Source: Limonium bicolor
Lineage: Eukaryota; Streptophyta; Magnoliopsida; Caryophyllales; Plumbaginaceae
DNA: 64,000 bases
NCBI GenBank assembly: GCA_023374045.1
Contig: CM041776.1
Coordinates: forward strand, 41,980,171 to 42,044,170
Reading direction: 5' to 3'
Each line of letters begins with the position of its first letter. The stretch's first letter is position 1. Below the pieces are notes generated by a model, which worked only from the letters and a program-made list of their open reading frames with translations, did no database searches and had not been told where the DNA came from. The position numbers and the translations under genes are program-made. Positions 10,791 through 24,200 of this stretch are shown one piece after another.

Positions 10791-11757
10791 CCATTCCCTA
10801 CAGCCTTGTACGAGTGCACGGAGAAAACCTGAAAATCACTCACACTCACCTCATCTCATTCTCTTCCAGTAAATCACTCCCGTATACCATTTCACTCCAT
10901 TAATTCTCTAATTCACCCACTTCACTTATAATAACCTACGTACATGTTTCACTCTTCGACCTCTCCATTTCTCCATTCACTAATCACGTTCCGTGCTGTT
11001 ATTACGTCCAACCTCTGTCAGATTTATTACCAGTTAATATGTCTGGCTAAGGAGGATTTGCTCCGGGCAAGGTTTTAATTATGGTTTGTTTAATTATGTA
11101 ATCAATATTTCTACCGGTTTTAATAAATACAGTTTGTTACGCTTAAAGGATTTCTCTCACCATTTTAATAAATTACATGAATTTATTAAAATGCTTTCCT
11201 AAGTCTATTTTGATCAGACCAGGTGATAAATAGACAGGTTATTTAAGCCGTAAATCTGGAGAAAACTTATTATGATTTAATAAGTTAGTATTTACAGATG
11301 CAATTATAATTCCTTGAATTTAACGTCCGTTTACATAGTATTGCTCGAACCTTGATTAGACCGAGCATTTTCTGGTAAACGAGTTCTTAAGGGTCTATGA
11401 CTTAGTCCTTAGGATAATAACAGGAATTTTGCCAAACTAATATTAAACCGGTAGAGATAGCATAATTAATCAGATTATATAAAACCTGAACCCGGAGTTC
11501 CATTTAATTCATCTGCACTCAGTAATTTAATCTGCTCTTTTAATTCTCTAAAAACAAGTCAATTAACTTCCCCCTTTTGTGACAAGCTTAGGAACTATTT
11601 TAGCTCGCTATAAGTCCCACGGTTTGACCCCGGCCGCTTCTGTCTATACTACTCGACCGGGTTTTAATTTGCAGCCCGACGGATATTTTGAGTATTAATT
11701 TCTTTCTTTTAATAACTACACCTCTTCTAATCACTCACGATAAATCACTCTGCAAAA

Positions 11758-11775
11758 TGGCGCCGTTGCCGGGGA
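11758..11775 (+). other. Primer-binding site (tRNA-Asp type) of Athila B
   Basis: TGGCGCCGTTGCCGGGGA begins a few bases after the LTR end. This is the standard PBS of Athila elements, described as complementary to tRNA-Asp. Confidence 0.9.
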
Positions 11776-12156
11776 CTTGATTTAATCTAGTCCCTAAGCC
11801 CCGGTTAATTCACCTGTTTAATTACAATAATATCTGTTAATCTAAAAAAAAAAAAAAACTGTTAATCCAATTTGGACATATAACCTCGGACATTGACTTG
11901 GACATCTAACTTCTGACTTTGGACATCTGACTACTAACATTGTTAATATTATTGTTTTGTCATTGTCATCGTTCCATTGTCATTTCGTTCCATTGTCATT
12001 TTCCATTGTCTCTAACTACTATAATTTCTGTCATTTCGTTCCATTGTCATTTCGTTCCATTGTACTAACTACTAACTTTAAATTTCTGTCTACTAATTCC
12101 TAACATTTTTATTATTCTAACGTATAACCAGTTCTTTTCTCTGTTTTGAGTGGTGT
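11776..12156 (+). other. Leader between PBS and gag of Athila B
   Basis: AT-rich and noncoding, with an A-run at about 11846-11860 and repeated attgtcatttcgttccattg units at about 11970-12065. Confidence 0.6.
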
Positions 12157-13551
12157 ATGCCTTTCACCAGGTCACAGAGCCTCCCAGAGAATATTAATCA
12201 CACGGTTGGTTACATCCCTGAAATCGAGAGAACCTTTCTGCGCAATCTCAGGCAGAGACGAACTCAACGAAATACCACCACAGTGATAGATTCTAACCCG
12301 GAAGCTAACATGGCAGCTACACCAGCAACGGTTCGAAATATCAACAGGCCGTCTAACCAAGGACAACAGCCTGCTATCCTTCCTCACCTCAGCCCATCCG
12401 AATACGATGAGTGGCAGAAGCTGAAGCCATATCATCAGATTCGATGTGTGAAGGAGTTGGGCATGTTTGATGGCACCAGTCCAGACGAAGCCCTGTTACA
12501 TGTTACAAAATTCTTACAACATGCCAATAGCCTTACTGCAACCGACGCAGTACTTCAATATGCAAGATTGTCGTTATTCCCACACAGCCTGACGGGAAAC
12601 GCGAGCAAGTGGTATCATAGCTAACACCGAGTACCATTGGTACCTGGGACGACATGGCCACCAAGTTCTATGACAAATTCCTACCCCGAGCCGAACTTTG
12701 GAGATGATTGCTGAAATTTATAATTTCAAGCAACCAGGGTCGGAGAATATTTGTGAAACTTGGGACCGTTTCAAAGGTCTACTACTCACTTGTCCTCACC
12801 ACGGTCTGACGAAGGAACAAGTATCACAATTGTTCTACAAGGGCTTGATCGGTCCGTGCAGAACAATGGTGTTATCTTCGTTAGGGGCTGACGTTCTGAA
12901 AAAGCCGGGAGCACAATTTCTGAACAGCATGGAGTCTCTCTGTGAGGAAATTAGAGACTGGGCCTCCGGTGGATCAAGGAGCGGTACTCCAGGATTATAT
13001 CATGTTGGGGAGAGTGATAACAATTCGACCAGCTCATGAGAAGCCATGAGCAACTCATGGAAAGCAATGCTCAGCAAGCAACAAAAGTGAGCACTCTACA
13101 GAAAGTGGTCGAACAGATGGCTATGAATTCCTTCCCTCAGCAAGCTAAGTCGATGATTTCCGACCACCTACTACCCCTCCAGGCTATGCTCCTCAATCTC
13201 AACCGTCAAACAATTTCTTGTACGCAATGTTGCGGGCCTCATGATTACGATCAATGCCCCCAACTACAAGAAATGAAAGCAGCGGAGGAAGCAAACTACA
13301 TCACCAACAATTCAGGATACAGACAACCATGGCAACGTAACATGCAATCCAACCTTAGCTACTCAAACACCGGAAATATCCAAAACCCACATACCCTACA
13401 AACATCCCAAAACTACAGACCTCAGTCCAATTTCCAAGGAGGCCAAAGGCAATATCAACAACAGCCTTATGGCAATGAAGCTTCATCGAGTCGACCAACT
13501 CACCTCCTTCGAATCCTGAGTCTGATATGTCTCAGATGCAGAGATGTTTAA
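12157..13551 (+). pseudogene. Athila Gag (capsid and zinc knuckle), frameshifted
   Basis: Gag would form the cytoplasmic virus-like particle. The first open part starts at the ATG at 12157 (MPFTRSQSLPENIN) and reaches KWYHS at 12624. After two frame changes it resumes at 12698 with MIAEIYNFKQPGSENICETW, and after another near 13036 it continues to 13551. A zinc-knuckle-like CTQC, then H, then C (CTQCCGPHDYDQC) lies near 13220-13260, followed by a Gln/Asn/Ser-rich tail. At least three frame breaks make this copy unable to give full Gag. Confidence 0.8.
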
Positions 13552-13559
13552 GGCGATGA

Positions 13560-14372
13560 TGGGTAAATCCGAGATACGCAAGAAGAGGTCGCAGCTCTGC
13601 GCAAAGACCAAACAGCCTTGCAGTCTCAGATTCAACAACTCCTAACTCAACAAAGACCTCCTGGCCAACTCCCCTCACAAACCAATCCAAATCCAAAGAG
13701 TATGCAAAAGCAATTACGTAGTGGACCAGCCCATCACATTAGCTCAAAGGGAGCAACAACCCGAGAGTGAAATGGTCCCTGAAGTGGAGCAGCAGGCCGA
13801 GGAAGAATACCTCGACATGAACCAAATGAAGCTCTATGCCAAATTAGTTGCGATAAACGAAATGATGGAAGGTCCACTAGACCTTACATCACAGCAACCG
13901 GAGAGCAAACTGGTTCATGTAGTGGACGATTTACCTGAGGATTTGAGTTACTCAATACCACCACCCCCGTTCGAAAATGAGCAAACGGTATCAAACCTTC
14001 TGCTTGAGCTTGAAGACAAGCCATCAGAGGACAACTTCTACCTCAACTTCATGGAGTCTCCTCCCTCTGAAGTCAATTACCGTTATTTTCCCTCCTTCTC
14101 TGTGCTATACCCAGACAATGAGGATTGTTACATCCTCGAGAATGAAGAGGAGGAAATGCTCGCTCCCGCCAGAACATCCAAACAAAATACCAATATCACC
14201 TTCGAGGAACCACCCCCTCTGAAGTTGAATTCAACCAAGGCTCTTCCTATGAGCCTCTCAAAGAAGACGAGGATTATTACATCCTCAAATTTGAAGAGGA
14301 AAAGCCATCCAACTTTGATCTTCATCTGGAGGATCACAGCCTTCCCCTCTTGTGCAACAAAGAAGTAGGGTG
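13560..14372 (+). pseudogene. Acidic post-Gag region of Athila B
   Basis: From 13721 to 14368 a 215-codon open frame is rich in Glu, Asp, Pro and Ser (for example PEVEQQAEEEYLDMNQMKL). It lies where protease and pol should follow in a full Athila. It has no DTG/DSG protease motif, and I cannot assign a function. It is probably the Gag-Pol linker of the parent element. Confidence 0.5.
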
Positions 14373-15966
14373 GAAACTCGAAGTCAGCTCGCTGAGTGAG
14401 AAGGCACCTTTCCATTTGATCCAGGGTCAGAACTTGAAGATACAAATTTCCCAGAAGTTCTCCCTGAACCACTCAACGCAGTTAAGGATGTCTTCATCCT
14501 TAAATTTGAAAGGATGATACTCACACTAAGGATCATCCATTGGAAAATTTGGGCCCTTCGACAAAGAAAAATAATGCCCACCCAACCCACCCGTTGAAAC
14601 CACTTCCACCTTCATTTACATTCCAGAGGGAAGAAATTTACATCTCGTTTGAGAGCAAGCACCACCACCCGGATTTCAATACAATATTAATGGCAACAAA
14701 CACCTCCTTCAAAACCAGGTTTTGTGGAGTTTGTCTTTTCCTACTATAATTGTTGTCGTAGTTCTGTGTTTTGATCCAGGTGGTTCGGTCCTACATATTG
14801 CCAATTTCCTGTTCCCGGTACTACCATTGTCAACATTCATCTATGATCCGGGATAATAAAAAAACGTCTAGCTAGAGACGTTAAACCCGGGCAGCTTGGT
14901 TGGAGGCAACCCACTATCTATCTTTTATCTTTCCTTTAATTTAAATGTTGTTTTTCTTTTTTGTACTATATTTCCCTTTTATATGTTTAATAAATGCAGG
15001 CTTCACTTGAGTTCTTCTCGCTGTGTAGAATATTCTTTACAGGTTAATTCATGACATTCCACTGCAACACTCAAGTGTGGGGGAGCTCTACACACTCTAC
15101 GAAATCTGGGGAGTACACTCTTTCCTTTACATTGCTTGCCCTATTAATTTTATTTCATCTACGCAATGAGGGCATTGCTTAAGCTTAAGTGTGGGGGAAG
15201 AGCCTTTTCAGGTCATCTAAATGCTACAAATTGTTAAGTCTCTCTGCTTATCTTCTGCTTACCTCGCATTTGTTCAAATTGAATTATGTACCCTGCTAAT
15301 GTAAGTTGTTCTCTTTAAAAACAAATACTATTATGAATTGTGGGATAAAGGGTACAAATTTTTAAAAATTTTACATTTGATTACTTTTGAGGAGCATTTT
15401 TATATGCGGTGTGACCAAATAATCTGCAAATGGTTGGATTTTATTGCTCAGGGTTTCTTTCTGTCTTCTCTCTTAGGGATTGCTAAGGGGTATTTTTCTG
15501 TAAAAAAAAGAAGAAGAATACAAAAAATAAGGGACTTTCGAGACACCATTGGTAACCAACAAAGAGAGTTGAGTGTTCTTGAATACAAAGGCATTATGCC
15601 TACATTTTCTCATCCCTCATGCAAAAGAGAAGCAAATGCATAAATCTTTTCTTCCTTTTATTTTCTCCTCAATGCCCATTCTTGAGAGAAGTTGGCCATG
15701 GTAAAAGTTCTCGGAGTCACCTAAAACAAAAGAAACATTGAAGTACCTTAGATCATACCCCGAAACTCTATATTTTGTTTTTACCCTGAGCACACCTATG
15801 CCACCAGCAGATAATTTTTCACACTCCTCAATAAGTTATAAAGATCATGAACTATTGACTTTTTTATCCTACCCTTCATAATAATATTTGTTAGTATTGA
15901 GCATTTCCTACTTGCTTAGGTACATGGTTTTACTTGAGGACAAGCAAAAAGATAAGTGTGGGGGTG
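14373..15966 (+). other. 3' untranslated region and polypurine tracts of Athila B
   Basis: Noncoding. At 14890-14930, gggcagcttggttggaggca and ccactatctatctttta match the integrase tail of the Athila at 1757-1793, marking the right edge of the pol deletion. PPT-like aagtgtgggggag tracts lie near 15072 and 15188. The functional one, aagtgtgggggtg at 15953-15965, abuts the LTR. Short open frames such as 15338-15643 show no recognisable domain. Confidence 0.7.
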
Positions 15967-17620
15967 TGATAAGTGTCAAAATGAGCATGTTTTATAGGTG
16001 TATTTTATATAATATTAGCACTTTTCCTGCTCATTTCTCCACTTCGGTTAACTTTCCTCTAGTTTATGTTTTATTGTTTATCTCACAAAATTATTGGTTA
16101 ACATGAGGAAAACCAAGACGGGAGTGAAGTAGACGGAGAGACGAACGCGTAGACACAAACGGCTCAGAAAACAGAGTCTAAACGAAGAATCTAGAGCCGG
16201 TCGAAGTTCGTAGAACGAAATAAGTCACGGTCAGCAAGAACAGCACTGCAACCTAAGTGGCGGACTGCAACCGCCTACTAGCTGGCGGACCTCTCACAGC
16301 TGCAACCGCCTACTAGCTGGCGGACCTCTCACGGCTGCAACCGCCTACTAGCTGGCGGTCTCTCACGGGTGCAACCGCCCCGTAACTGGCGGACAGCACA
16401 CACAACCGCGAGGCGGAACCGGGGTGGACAACAACAAGAAACCGCCTCTTAAGAGGCGGTTAAGACTAAAATCAACGACCGGACTAGTTTCTTCTTCGCG
16501 CAGTCGTCGTCTTCAACTTCAATCGCCATACTATCTACTCCGCACCGCCTACCATATTTCCCTCACGCACTCAGCTCCTGTCCCCTACAATTAATGCTTC
16601 AATCAATGAAGCAAATATCTACATACGACTACCTCTTAATTTCTTCTATAATACCCATTCCCTACAGCCTTGTACGAGTGCACGGAGAAAACCTGAAAAT
16701 CACTCACACTCACCTCATCTCATTCTATTCTAGTAAATCGCTCCCGTATACCATTTCACTCCATTAATTCTCTAATTCACCCACTTCACTTATAATAGCC
16801 TTCGTACATGTTTCACTCTTCGACCTCTCCATTTCTCCATTCACTAATCACGTCTCCGTGCTGTTATTACGTCCACCTGTCAGATTTATTACCATTAATG
16901 TCTGGCTAAGGAGGATTTGCTCCGGGCAAGGTTTTAAATTATGGTTTGTTTAATTATGTAATCAATATTTCTACCGGTTTAAATAAATACAGTTTGTTAC
17001 GCTTAAAGGTTTTCTCTCACCATTTTAATAAATTACATGAATTTATTAAAATGCTTTCCTAAGTCTATTTTGATCAGACCAGGTGATAAATAGACAGGTT
17101 ATTTAAGCCGTAAATCTGGAGAAAACTTATTATGATTTAATAAGTTAGTATTTACAGATGCAATTATAATTCCTTGAATTTAACGTCCGTTTTCATAGTA
17201 TTGCTCGAACCTTGATTAGACCGAGCATTTTCTGGTAAGCGAGTTCTTAAGGGTCTATGACTTAGTCCTTAGGATAACAGGAATTTGCCAAACTAATATA
17301 TTTAACCGGTAGAGATAGCATAATTAATCAGATTATATAAAACCTGAACCCGGAGTTCCATTTAATTCATCTGCACTCAGTAATTTAATCTGCTCTTTTA
17401 TTTTCTCTAAAAAAAACAAGTCAATTAACTTCCCCCCTTTTGTGACAAGCTTAGGAACTATTTTAGCTCGCTATAAGTCCCACGGTTTGACCCCGGCCGC
17501 TTCTGTCTTCTATACTACTGCGACCGGGTTTTAATTTGCAGCCCGACGGATATTTTGAGTATTAATTTCTTTCTTTTAACTACCACCTCTTCTAATCACT
17601 CACGATAAATCCGTTCTGCA
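15967..17620 (+). repeat. 3' LTR of Athila B
   Basis: It runs from TGATAAGTGTC to TTCTGCA and is the same length as the 5' LTR by my count. Its tandem 35-bp repeats are at about 16267-16400 and its palindrome is at 16440-16461. Confidence 0.92.
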
Positions 17621-20220
17621 ATTAGTCCCTACAAAACAAATAGAAATCAGCTAACTGTGGGGTATCCCCCAAACTTATCATAAAAGGGTGACCTAGAAGG
17701 TTGTCTAGGGTTTAAACAATAGATATAAATAAAGAGTAATGAATTAAAAGATTGCAACAAAGCTGTAATACATTAAGCATGTACATGTATATATACATAT
17801 AAAAAAAATCAGAGAGCAAGTAATTCACATGACAAATAAATGAAATCAAAAAATCCGATCAATAACTAAATCCTTATTAAACCCGACCTTGTCTTTTTCT
17901 TCTTTTTTTTTAGCAAAAGTGGAATTTGGAACAAAATCAACAAAGCTCTCATGATTTGAGCTAGTGGTGTTTTCATAAACGCTTCAAATTAGCAGTATAA
18001 AGGATGTTCTAAAAAGAATCGGTATAAGCAAGAATAATGAATGGATAATATTTGCAATCAAACAATGACCATCGATCACCAAAACAAGTCAGTAAGCTGT
18101 GCATGAGACAAACTTTCAATGGAAAATATACATGTTTTATCCAAACTAACAAGAAGAGCAGATGAGGTTAGACAGTCAAAACTAGGTACCAGCAAGTTAA
18201 ACAAATTCGGCCTTCGCATTCTAGCAGATTTTAACATCCTGAAACACGATCTTGCAAATTTATACAAGTAGGACCTGAATACAAACACCCCAGAATTCTT
18301 AAAACAGATAGACAGGCATACGTACATCTCAAATGGAATACACTGTCATGTGTTAACCCAAGCGAGTTTAGGATTACTGATGTTGAAATTAAATACCGAA
18401 TAGAGACAAAGATCTACAAATAGCAGCGAATGAAGACTTCTGAAGGATGGCAAACCAAAATTTCTGGTAGTTTGTAGTGTAAGCGCCACTGAAGGGTCCA
18501 AAGTCCATGAGCTCGGCAAGGTTTGTCCATCATCCCCAAGCTCAATCCATAACCAACAAGCTCAGATAAAATACCTCAATAAATAGATAAATAAATGGAG
18601 AATATAAAGTATGCCATCCATAAAAGAGCTAGAGTTAACTGTTTTGACTGATAAACAAAACGTAATGGAGCAAATAAAGAGGGGACTATCAGAAGACACC
18701 AGAGAGTTATTAACATTCATTGTAGCTCTAACATGTAGCAAGACAAATAGGTTCCCAAAATTCGTAGGAGTTGGGCTAAAATAAACCGACAAAACTCAGA
18801 TGGACTTTTGTGATAATGAACATTGACAGGAACGTGAGCTGAATCCCAGAACAGAAACAAACGAAGCAAAATAAATCAAACCTTCTTTGCGGGTTCAACC
18901 GGAATAACAGGGAAACGTTAGAGACTTGATTGAACTGGAACCGTCAAACAACAAATGAAAACTCAATCCTATCCCGGGTGGGTATCCAAATGACAAAAAC
19001 CAGAAGAAAATAAACCGCAGTATCAGGTTCTTTGTATAGCAAGAAACAAAACTTGTTCGCATTTACAGAAAAAGAAAGTGCCAAGCTAAAACTGGGGATA
19101 TACAAGTTCATGACAATCTTAATCGTGAGTATAAACATGAAATGAGATACGCTTTAAACAAAACCGCCAAGACGTTCAACAGATAATAAAAAAACAACAG
19201 TTGGAATTAGGGATAGATACCGAAGTAGAGCAATTGGGATCCCCTGTCAAGAATCGAAAGAAAAGATGCGAACAAAACCCATTAATCGGACATATAAACA
19301 AATGAACGAGAGCGGAGAAGTTATGAACCCAAGTAATCAAGCGCCTGTCAAAATTTGAAGTTCGAAATCTCTGTGCAGGCGTGAAATAATCGATCGGGTG
19401 AGATTCTATTGGAACACAGAGGCCCGAATCGAAAATGACACTGCTAACAAGCAAAGTATCTAGGGTAGCCATAGAAAAGAACTGAATCGGCTAGATTGAT
19501 AAGGATGTTTTCTACAACAGGCAAACTCGAATCATCTGCTAGTGAAACGAAGATGAACCACAAGGAAGGTGGCGCCAAGGAAGTTGGGGAAGCTCGAGTA
19601 TACTGAAGCGGGTATGGGGTATTTGATTTTCTTTTGGATGAAGAATCGAATGCTCCAGATAAACGCAAGAGGGTTGTCGGCAATGTTGAATGCTTGTCAA
19701 AGGGGAAGGGGTCTGGGTTCTTGATGTCGGGATTTCAAACGTTGGGAGAGGACCGGTTCGAGAGAGAATGGATAAGCTGGGAGTATACTCTGTCGGCTAG
19801 CTTTTTTGAAGATTGAAGATGGTAATTCTCTTAGGAGGAGAATTATGGTCGAGATAGAGAAGAAGATGGTGGTGGTCGGATTAGGGCTGTTTCGACTTCC
19901 TGAGATGGAGCCAGGAAGTTCATGCCAGGATAGATGAAGAAGAAAACGGGAAAGAAAACGCCAGTAGCGGTTACAGTGTAGGAGTTAGGGTTCTTAGTTT
20001 TTTTTTATCAAGAAGAATGAAGATGGAGCTGGATGGAGAAGAAGATATCGACAGAGGAAGGAAGAATGTCGGGGCGGTATGTAGATCTTTAAGCTCTGTT
20101 ATTGTTGTTATTTTATAGAAAGGGATTAGGGGTTTTAGGACTACTACAGTTTAATTTGGATCGGGTCAAGCTTGGTCAAACGGGTCCTGGGTCGTTTGTA
20201 ATCAGACAGAAAAAACAAAA

Positions 20221-20300
20221 ATCATTTCTTGCGAGAGCCAGGATTTGAACCCCTATCATTTGATTCCCCAGAAATGCACAATAACCAGTTAGGCTATGAT
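20221..20300 (-). repeat. tRNA-like segment (SINE-like), unit 1
   Basis: On the minus strand it contains tagcctaactggtt, which fits a Pol III A box, and about 30 bases later ggttcaaatcc, which fits a B box. The T-stem pairing is poor, so it is not a working tRNA gene. It is probably a tRNA-derived SINE or a tRNA-derived part of the surrounding LTR. Confidence 0.5.
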
Positions 20301-20375
20301 AGAATTCAGTACAAGAATGTGCAAAATAGAAAGAAAAAAAAAGCTTAAAATCGAGCTGAATGAAAACAAAAACCA

Positions 20376-20450
20376 TCCAATGCTCTAGCCATGATTTGAA
20401 CCCAGAACATGTTGGTCATCTAATAAACATGCTAACAACCCCTGCTAACT
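20376..20450 (-). repeat. tRNA-like segment (SINE-like), unit 2
   Basis: On the minus strand ttagcaggggttgttagcatg resembles a D-arm/A box, and gggttcaaatcatggct resembles a B box. It lies about 75 bp from unit 1 in the same orientation. Confidence 0.45.
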
Positions 20451-21200
20451 CAAAAACTCAATATACAAATGATAAAAATAATACCAACACTCTAATTCAA
20501 ACCGAATGAAATCAATAAATACGTTGTCTTTTCAAATAGAAATATACAGTAAAATGAAAGAGTTTAATCTAACAGAATGAATTGTTTTCTAAGAATCATG
20601 AAATTATGGACTGTAAACTATAAAATACAAAACGTAATAGAAACATAAAATAAACTGAATAACATAATGATAAATACATGAAATAATGAAATAGTATAAT
20701 ATAATGTGATAAAAGTACAAGTGATTGCAACAAAAATGAGGATCAAATTAGATATGCACGAGCGGTAAATGAGATGAACAAATAACGAAAAAGTTTAATC
20801 AAACTATCGACAAAAATGAAATTTACTAATACGAATAACAATAGTGAGAAACACATAAAATGATGGAAATAACAATGAAAATGATGATGATGATAAAATA
20901 AAAAGTAAATGCTAGAAGACAATTAAAAGTAGCAATAAATTTGATAAAGAAGTAACAAAATGAAAGAAAACTGATAGGTAAGCAAATAGACAATGAGACA
21001 AAAGGGATGGGTTTAAAATCGGATTGTCATTTAGAAATTCATTTTTGAAAAATCATGTTTTCATGAAATGCTTTGAAAAAGATTATAAAATGATGGTTTC
21101 GTTTTAGCACGCACGCTAATATGTTTTTGAAAAAGAAAGGCGAAACCCGTCTTATTATTTCGGAATTTGCTTTATGGGGTGAGAATTTTTGGTGTCTACA

Positions 21201-24200
21201 AATCCCTCAACATTGTAAGTAACCATTACTATAAGGCATCGGTTGCCCACACAGACACAACCCTAACGGGTAAGGAAATGGTAGTAAGTTGTCAATATGT
21301 TTCAAATCATTACCGAGTATCATGATCACGGAGATCAAATTAACGAAGATGCGTACAATACAAAAATTGAGTTTCAATCATTGCTGGACATATTCTAGAA
21401 AAGGAATGGTGGAATACCACAGAGAAATGTAGTATTCAGCTTAATAAAAGACTAACCCTCTAGATAACATGTTCATCCTCCACTATGACTGTGAAGGAAG
21501 TGATACGAAGCCACACTAATTAATACAATGAAAACTCTAGAGCCAATGAAGGGTATGCTCACAAGATGTACATACCAAAGAGCACCTAGTGCCATATTCA
21601 GATGAGGTTTAACTGAGTGTTCAATACACGCATAAAACTTGTCCCGGGAGACTTATACGTAATAGACTTACAATGCATTTCATTTATAAATCTAACAATG
21701 GTCCAATGCAAGACCTTTCAATGAGTTATTGGTCTAAGCTTTACTATAACCTCAGTTAAGATTGTCACAATGTTTCCGAATAATAACCTCTCCTAACAGC
21801 AACAAATAAACAACAACCTGACAAAAGGGAGTCGAATTTTGGAAACACCATGATTAAGTAACAAATATCAGATGCCTAAATTTCCTAAAAATACATACCA
21901 GAGATTAGCAGAGATACCTCGAAACACCGATGCTGCTATTACAGTATAATCTTTCCAAACTAACTACATTGAAAGACAAATACTTTAGACTATAGTCTGT
22001 AAGTATGACCTCATTAATTTTAGAGAAGTTATAGCAGTTATAATTATAATCAAAAGGCCAAGAAGAACATCTGGTAAGATTTATAATGTAGCAAATATAA
22101 CCTAGACAAATATAGAGTCGGAGACTAAATCGAGGAACTCTGAATGAGATTTAGCAAATTATACGTAAACAAATGTATATACATATATAAATCAGGAAAG
22201 ACACAATACATGTAGAACTTAAGGAGCTAAATAAAATGCAATTAAAGAGTATCCTGACTAGTTACGCAACCATACCTAACTCGAGTTAACAATACAACTC
22301 AACGACCGAAAATAAATAGTGGGACCTCGATAGTAATAACTATGGATTAAGCACCATTAGTTTGGTGGAGCCCGCAAGTAAGAAGTTAAACAACTTCAAG
22401 TAAGAGGAACACACAAGGAAGAATGATGAGGAATTAACAGAAGGGTTCCAAGACCCAGAAAGGATTAAGATGAAAATTAGAATAAATAAATTGGACTTAA
22501 TGAAATCAGAATAGCAAAAAGATAGAATTGGGCCTAATTGGTCAAACAAAGTAAAATCAGTCAAATTTATTAGGAACTCAGACTCGGAACAGTTCCAACT
22601 TAGCCGAAACCTGGTAGTAGGTCAAGGTCCAAATTAGGAATGCATAGGAAATCTGATAATAAACAAGATTAATGGACTGAATTGAGGGACTAATTGATGG
22701 GCTAAGATAATTAAGGAACCCTTTTGGTAGATTCAGTATCAATGTGTAAATAATTTGAGAATTTGGAAGCATACAATTGTATATTCAATTGGCAAACACT
22801 AGAATTTAGGAGACTACATTTATAAGTGAAGAAACATGTATATGTACATATGGTACAAGAATTGGAATGAAAAGAACTTAGAAGATCAGGAGGATATAAA
22901 GGCAATCATACGTAATATATATATATATATATTAAGAGGATTATTGTAATATAAATCCGGCCTTCAACCTTATAACACATAAGTATATATTATATATACG
23001 TGAAGAATAATATATATATATATATATGTACACACCTAGATGTAAATATAGTTGGAGAATTTAAACCATTGATCTAAAGACTTAAGATTTTTGATACTAG
23101 TCCATGAATTAATTGCCAGATGACTAGGAACGAGTGGGATAAGAATTGAAATTGGTTAAATTGATCAGTTGTGTAAATTGGACGTGCAAGGTTGAACTTG
23201 ACCCTGGCCAGGTCAAGGGACACCGAGCACAAATTGGGGTGGAGGGGTAGCCCAACACTTACGCTGATCACGTCAGTGTTGGATGATTCTCGAAACCCCC
23301 TACAAGTGGACACATAAACTACAAATAGGTGTGAAATTTTATAAGTCTGAATTAGTAAAGTGCGAAGGAAGCGGTGTTGATACTAGATGATATGATCGTA
23401 TGAACACATGGATACACAATTCGAAACTTAGAGAGTAAGCACATGGGTATATAGAGATGTAAGTACTTAAAATTTTAGGAAGAATGGTGTGATGTTACTA
23501 ATAAACAAATAGTTGATACACAAGAAATATAGACTACTAAAATCAAATGCAAGACACTAGACCTTGCGACTAAGTAGAGCTAGTCGACAAGCTGTTGCTT
23601 GATACTATCATAAGAATAATGATGATGAGATGGAAACTAAACATCCTATGTTAAATAGTTTACAATCGTAAAAACTTGTAAGATGTGTAATTCGGTAACC
23701 TTTTGACTAAAACTAATTGAGGACAACCAGAAATGTCAAGGCCATAATTTGGCTAAAAATGGAACTAAACATGTTGTTATAACAATGACACATTTGCAAC
23801 ATTGAAGAATATATGAATATAAGCCTAAAGGTCAGCAAGAAAGAATAATTTAGGCGCTTAAAGGCGCACCAAAAGCATGGACTTCCGACCTTGAGAGAAA
23901 ATGGATAGACAAGTTACAACGCACCGAGACCAGGTATAAATTAAAATACCCCTTGTCAGTCAAGAGACCCTTGCTCCTATTATAGGGATACAGTTAAGCC
24001 ATGCACTACACTGGAAGGAATAGGAAGGGAAAACTAAGCCCGAAGGTAATCAGAGTCGCACAACAGAAGCTGGTGGACCGTACCTCACATCTTCCAGTTG
24101 AATAACAAGTGACTTATCGGCCAATACCTTAGACCTAGAGCGACTAAACCCGAATTCGGTTGTAGATTGGTATGGATGCTGATAAAAGTCTTTTGACACT

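Larger units (their letters stand above)
10101..11754 (+). repeat. 5' LTR of Athila B
   Basis: It starts TGATAAGTGTC and ends CTCTGCA, followed by the PBS. It contains tandem CCGCC/GGCGG repeats, a 22-bp perfect palindrome and a TATA box. It differs from the 3' LTR by scattered substitutions and small indels. Confidence 0.92.
10101..17620 (+). mobile_element. Complete but pol-less Athila retrotransposon (element B)
   Basis: Two near-identical LTRs of about 1654 bp (10101-11754, 15967-17620) flank a 4.2-kb interior with a PBS, gag remnants, a 3' UTR and a polypurine tract. The target duplication ATTAG is perfect (10096-10100 and 17621-17625). There is no protease, reverse transcriptase, RNase H or integrase. 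The interior jumps from an acidic post-Gag region to sequence shared with the integrase tail and 3' UTR of the Athila at the window start, so pol was deleted. The few LTR differences suggest recent insertion, which for a pol-less element means help in trans. Confidence 0.92.
6151..21200 (-). mobile_element. 5' end of a Tat/Ogre-like Ty3/gypsy element, interrupted by an Athila insertion
   Basis: Read on the minus strand, an LTR begins TGTAGACACC at 21200 and ends CTCCACA at 7286. It is followed by a primer-binding site (7265-7282) and a noncoding leader to about 6151, where the element is truncated. Removing the Athila insertion (7520 bp plus a 5-bp duplication) leaves an LTR of about 6.4 kb, in the range known for Ogre-type elements. 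No gag or pol survives. The lineage call rests on the PBS sequence and LTR size. Confidence 0.6.
7286..21200 (-). repeat. Very long LTR of the Tat/Ogre-like element (split)
   Basis: The termini on the minus strand are TGTAGACACC and CCTCCACA. The LTR is in two parts, 7286-10100 and 17621-21200. An approximately 85-bp tandem repeat unit continues from one side of the Athila insertion to the other, showing the halves were contiguous. The longest open frame (8011-8625, 204 codons, minus) is low-complexity and matches nothing recognisable. The part 18000-20060 has short open frames but no recognisable protein, and 20460-21000 is A-rich and noncoding. Confidence 0.6.

Noticed and set aside
20221..20300. 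Functional tRNA gene
   Set aside because: Acceptor and T-stem pairing are poor and no clear anticodon arm forms; only the A and B boxes fit.
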